Shown: positions 6,043 to 8,893 of the stretch, in pieces
Layout of the letters: the number at the start of each line of letters is the position of its first letter
Position numbering within the stretch: position 1 is the first letter of the stretch
Origin: Gammaproteobacteria bacterium
GTDB lineage: Bacteria > Pseudomonadota > Gammaproteobacteria > Steroidobacterales > MnTg04
Direction: 5' to 3'
NCBI GenBank assembly: GCA_027297845.1
Contig: JAPUHG010000010.1
Location: 1 to 8,893 of the forward strand
DNA: 8,893 nt
Made by a program: the position numbers and the translations under genes
The notes under the pieces: generated by a model
The model's input: only the letters and a program-made list of their open reading frames with translations
What the model was told of the DNA's origin: nothing
Database searches by the model: none

Positions 6043-6366
6043 TCAGTTCCCGCTGTCTTTTTTAAGCCGCCGCAGGAAGACTTGCATTTCCTTCATCGCC
6101 TGCTGGTCGCCATTGCTGCGCGCCGCATCGATTCCGGCACGGTATGCATCGGCGGCCGCGGCTTCATTCCCGGCCGCCAGTTGGGCCTTGCCCAGCAGTT
6201 TCCATGCGGCTGAATATCCAGGATCGTGTTCGACTGCCATGAGTAAATGGACCACTGCCTCTGCTGCGCGTTTTTCCGCAAGCAGAGCGTTACCCAGGGA
6301 AAACCTCAGTAGCGAATCGTCGCGGCCGCCATCGAGCATGCTCTCGAAACTGGCGATCGGATCCAC
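6043..6366 (-). CDS. Small TPR-repeat protein of unknown role in the Trk-TRAP gene cluster
   Basis: The product has 107 residues and two tetratricopeptide-like helical hairpins: about residues 18-51 (SLLRFSLGNALL ... AVEHDPGY) and 52-85 (SAAWKLLGKAQL ... AYRAGIDAA). A basic C-terminal helix (MKEMQVFLRRLKK, 91-103) follows. The W-LG-A and Y--A signature positions of TPRs are recognisable. There is no signal peptide or membrane segment, so it is expected in the cytoplasm. TPRs usually bind other proteins, but the partner here is unknown. The start is GTG at 6366: an in-frame TAA lies two codons upstream, and a G-run lies about seven to eight bases before the GTG. It sits 33 bases after trkH and 23 bases before dctQ on the same strand. 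I recall similar small TPR proteins in other gammaproteobacteria, but no assigned function. Confidence 0.85.
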   Translation of the reverse strand: MDPIASFESMLDGGRDDSLLRFSLGNALLAEKRAAEAVVHLLMAVEHDPGYSAAWKLLGKAQLAAGNEAAAADAYRAGIDAARSNGDQQAMKEMQVFLRRLKKDSGN

Positions 6367-6399
6367 GCTTTAGCCCCCGTTACTCATGAGCAGGCCGGG

Positions 6400-7875
6400 C
6401 TAGCGATCCCAGAAAGAAGGGGTGAACAGTACCAGCAAGGTGAAGATTTCGAGTCGTCCGAGCAACATGGCGAAAATCGATATCCACTTGGCCTGGTCCG
6501 AGATTTCGATGAAATTGTCTGCGACTTTGGCCAGACCCGGGCCGAGGTTGTTCAGGGTCGCTGCGATCGCGGAGAACGCAGTTTCCTGGTCCAGCCCGGT
6601 TGCCATCAACAGGAGCATCATGACGCCGAACATGACGATATAAATCGAGAAAAACCCCCAGACCGCCTCGATAACCCGGGCCGGAACCGCAGCGTTGCCT
6701 AATTTTATCGGAATTTCCGCGTTCGGGTGGATCAGGCGCAGGACCTCACGCGCGCCCTGTTTGTAAATCAATAGCCATCGAATCACTTTCATGCCGCCAC
6801 CGGTTGAGCCGGCGCAGCCGCCGATGAAACTGACCAGCAGCAGCATGAGCGGCAGCGATCCAGGCCACATCGAGTACTTTGCAGTGGTGAAGCCGGTAGT
6901 CGTGCCAATCGATACCGCTTGAAACAGCCCCTTCCTCAGCGATTCGGCAAAACTCTCGTAATAGTCACTGGCGAAAAGATAAAATACGGTGATTACAGTA
7001 ACCGTCAGCAAAATAGTAATCATCGCTCTGAATTCCGGGTCCTGCAGGTAGCCCTTGATATTGTGGTTTTTCCAGGCCAGGAAATGCAGCGAGAAATTCG
7101 CGGCGCCGATCAGCATAAAAACAACAGCGATCATTTCGATAGCCAGCGCGTTTGAGTGCCCGGTCTGCGCGTAGTACCCGATACTGGCATCGTGGGTTGA
7201 GAAGCCACCGATTGCCACGGTGCTGAAGGCGTGACCCAGCGCATCGAACCAGTCCATCCCGGCGATCCAGTAAGCGGCAAAACAGGCGACCGTGATGCCC
7301 GCATAAATGAAATAAAGCGCTTTGGCGGTTTCAGTGATACGCGGCGTCAGCTTGTGGTCCTTGACCGGGCCAGGGGTCTCGGCGCGGTATAACTGCATGC
7401 CGCCAACGCCCAACATCGGCAGCACGGCGACCGCCAGCACGATGATTCCCATGCCTCCCAGCCACTGCAGCAACTGGCGGTAAAACAGAATACCGCGCGG
7501 CAGCTCGTCCAGCCCTGTCAGGATGGTCGCGCCCGTTGTCGTCTGGCCGGAAATCGACTCGAAAACCGCGTCCGTAATCGAAATATCCAGACTTTCAGAG
7601 AAGATAAACGGCACCGAGCCGGCGACGCCGAGCACCACCCAGAATAGTGCAACGATCAAGAAGCCATCACGCAGACGCAAATCCGTGCCACTGTGCGCGG
7701 GTTTGCCCGCGAGCCAGAAAACCATGGCGGCTATCAGGATCACGCCCATGCCATCGAGAAAGGTCACCCAGCTGCCATCATCGAAAACCCAGGAGATGAT
7801 CATCGGCGGAATCATCGTCAGGCTGAACATTCCCAACAGCATGCCAAGGATTCGGGATACGACGGGCAGGTTCAT
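6400..7875 (-). CDS. trkH: Trk potassium uptake transmembrane subunit TrkH
   Basis: TrkH is the ion-conducting inner-membrane subunit of the Trk K+ uptake system, gated by the cytoplasmic TrkA ring. The 491-residue protein shows the four-repeat SKT architecture with all four pore loops: TTTGAT (112-117), AIGGFST (221-227), TTTGFT (325-330) and NNLGPG (442-447). Each supplies a filter glycine. The QWLGGMGIIVLAVAVLPMLGVGG segment (137-159) and the Gly-rich GCAGSTGGGMKVIR (353-366), which corresponds to the intramembrane gating loop, are also typical. The length matches E. coli TrkH/TrkG (about 485 residues). The ATG overlaps the trkA stop as ATGA, and no good ribosome binding site precedes it, so its translation probably depends on trkA. 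This is a complete and apparently functional gene. Confidence 0.97.
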   Translation of the reverse strand: MNLPVVSRILGMLLGMFSLTMIPPMIISWVFDDGSWVTFLDGMGVILIAAMVFWLAGKPAHSGTDLRLRDGFLIVALFWVVLGVAGSVPFIFSESLDISITDAVFESISGQTTTGATILTGLDELPRGILFYRQLLQWLGGMGIIVLAVAVLPMLGVGGMQLYRAETPGPVKDHKLTPRITETAKALYFIYAGITVACFAAYWIAGMDWFDALGHAFSTVAIGGFSTHDASIGYYAQTGHSNALAIEMIAVVFMLIGAANFSLHFLAWKNHNIKGYLQDPEFRAMITILLTVTVITVFYLFASDYYESFAESLRKGLFQAVSIGTTTGFTTAKYSMWPGSLPLMLLLVSFIGGCAGSTGGGMKVIRWLLIYKQGAREVLRLIHPNAEIPIKLGNAAVPARVIEAVWGFFSIYIVMFGVMMLLLMATGLDQETAFSAIAATLNNLGPGLAKVADNFIEISDQAKWISIFAMLLGRLEIFTLLVLFTPSFWDR

Positions 7876-8893
7876 ACGAAAGTTGCGTCGACCTGGAAAA
7901 GCTTCTCAACCGTCTCGATTTGTTTGCGGTCGGTCAGGAACAGAATGACGTGGTCGTTCTCTTCGATAATCGTGTCGTGATGAGCCATCAGGACCTGATC
8001 GCCGCGCACGATGGCGCCGATCGTGACGCTATCCGGCAATTCTATTTCTTCAATCGACCGGCCAACCACGGCCGAATTCTCACGGTCGCCGTGGGCGACT
8101 GCCTCGAGGGCCTCCGCGGCACCCTTGCGCAGGGAGTGGACCCGGGTAACATCGCCGCGGCGCACGTTGGCGAGCAAAGTACCGATGGTAATCTGCTGCG
8201 GAGAAATTGCTATGTCTATGGTGCCGGCGTCTTCGGCCAGCTCGGCGAAGGATTGGCGGTTGATCAGCGCCATGACTTTGTGAGCTCCGCATCTTTTCGC
8301 CAGCATCGCGGCCATGATGTTCGCTTCCTCGGAGTTGGTCAGTGCGCAGAAAACATCTGCGTTATCGACATTTTCCTCCATCAGCAGATCTTGATCGGTC
8401 GCATCGCCATGCAGGACGATCGTACGATCGAGTTTTTCGGAGATCGCCCTGGCTCGCTCCTGGTTCCGTTCGATAAGCTTGACCTGGTTGGTCTGCTCCA
8501 TACTTTTCGCGAGCCGGAAACCAATATTTCCGCCACCGGCAATAATTATTCGCCTGACTGGCTCATCGAGCTTGCGCATCTCGCTCATAACCGCTCGGAT
8601 GTCCGCGCGCGCGGCGATAAAAAACACCTCGTCATTCTCGCGAATGACGGTATCGCCGGTCGGTTTGATCGCCTGGCCATCGCGGTAAATGGCCGCGACC
8701 CGGGCATCGACATTGGGTATATGTTCGCGCAAAGCAGATAACCGCTGACCCACCAGCAGACCGTCCTTGCCGGCGCGCGCGCCGACCAGGAGGATTTTAC
8801 CATTGGCGAATTCCAGGACCTGCAGAGCGCCCGGATAATGAATCAGTTTCTCGATGTAATCGGTGACCAGTTCTTCCGGGCTGATACGTACGT
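7872..8893 (-). CDS. trkA: Trk potassium uptake regulatory subunit TrkA, C-terminal part, cut by window edge
   Basis: TrkA is the cytoplasmic NAD(H)/nucleotide-binding ring that gates TrkH. The window holds the last 339 codons plus two bases. Compared with the usual 458 residues, about 119 N-terminal residues lie beyond the edge. Starting at the edge, VRISPEELVTDYIEKLI and YPGALQVLEFANGK belong to the end of the first RCK half and its C-terminal domain. EHIPNVDARVAAIYRDG follows. The second nucleotide-binding domain opens with RRIIIAGGGNIGFRLA (the GGGNIG loop), an acidic residue in KLIERN, and HGDATDQDLL. The last TrkA-C domain (VGRSIEEIELPDSVTIGAIVRG ...) ends in FQVDATFV. A GTG at 8753 lies inside the family alignment, so it is not the start. 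The stop overlaps the trkH start by four bases (ATGA). Confidence 0.97.
   Translation of the reverse strand, partial: VRISPEELVTDYIEKLIHYPGALQVLEFANGKILLVGARAGKDGLLVGQRLSALREHIPNVDARVAAIYRDGQAIKPTGDTVIRENDEVFFIAARADIRAVMSEMRKLDEPVRRIIIAGGGNIGFRLAKSMEQTNQVKLIERNQERARAISEKLDRTIVLHGDATDQDLLMEENVDNADVFCALTNSEEANIMAAMLAKRCGAHKVMALINRQSFAELAEDAGTIDIAISPQQITIGTLLANVRRGDVTRVHSLRKGAAEALEAVAHGDRENSAVVGRSIEEIELPDSVTIGAIVRGDQVLMAHHDTIIEENDHVILFLTDRKQIETVEKLFQVDATFV

Noticed and set aside
6043..6366. Classifying the TPR protein as TatT of a TPR-associated TRAP (TPAT) system
   Set aside because: It lacks a signal peptide and lipobox and is far shorter than the periplasmic TatT, so the known TPAT label does not fit.
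7920..8741. Open frame of 273 codons on the plus strand opposite trkA
   Set aside because: It lies wholly antisense to an unmistakable trkA, has no recognisable domain, and its composition mirrors the reverse of trkA codons.

Overview
The window looks like a chromosomal segment of a gammaproteobacterium. The TatA/TatB/TatC, DTD, TrkA/TrkH and TRAP transporter sequences all resemble gammaproteobacterial versions, from memory of the families. The secreted S9-type peptidase and the DctP with a twin-arginine lipoprotein signal would suit a marine or sediment lineage. I cannot name a genus. Gene density is high and every gene has normal coding character. I see no insertion sequences, tRNAs, rRNAs, CRISPR arrays or phage genes.

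Left block, all on the minus strand and read from high to low coordinates: dtd (2571-2095), tatA (2053-1799), tatB (1799-1563), tatC (1576-788), a 142-base AT-rich gap, then the N-terminal part of a secreted S9-family peptidase (645 to the window edge). The tat genes are tightly coupled: tatA and tatB share one base, and tatC starts inside tatB at a GTG.

Centre: a 414-base intergenic region (2572-2985) separates dtd (leftward) from a TRAP substrate-binding protein gene, dctP (rightward, 2986-4089). It holds a candidate promoter for each direction and three consecutive small hairpins. One hairpin is a perfect CGGGGCA/TGCCCCG stem with a GGGA loop. It could be a CsrA/RsmA site, a regulator operator, or a member of a dispersed palindrome family.

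Right block, again on the minus strand: trkA (3' part, from the window edge), trkH, a small TPR protein, dctQ and dctM (ends 4086). The genes are 33 bases apart or closer and could form one transcript carrying a K+ uptake system and the membrane half of a TRAP transporter. The matching dctP is not in this operon. It runs towards it from the other side, and the stop codons of dctP and dctM interlock.

Functionally the window combines protein export (TatABC), a likely client of that export (the Tat-lipoprotein DctP), solute import (DctPQM, probably a TakP-like 2-oxoacid or related carboxylate system), K+ import (TrkAH), translation proofreading (DTD) and a periplasmic or secreted peptidase. No wholly new system is evident. 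The unusual points are the split and convergent TRAP locus, the TPR gene inserted between trkH and dctQ, the Tat-type lipobox on DctP, and the structured intergenic element at 2651-2738.
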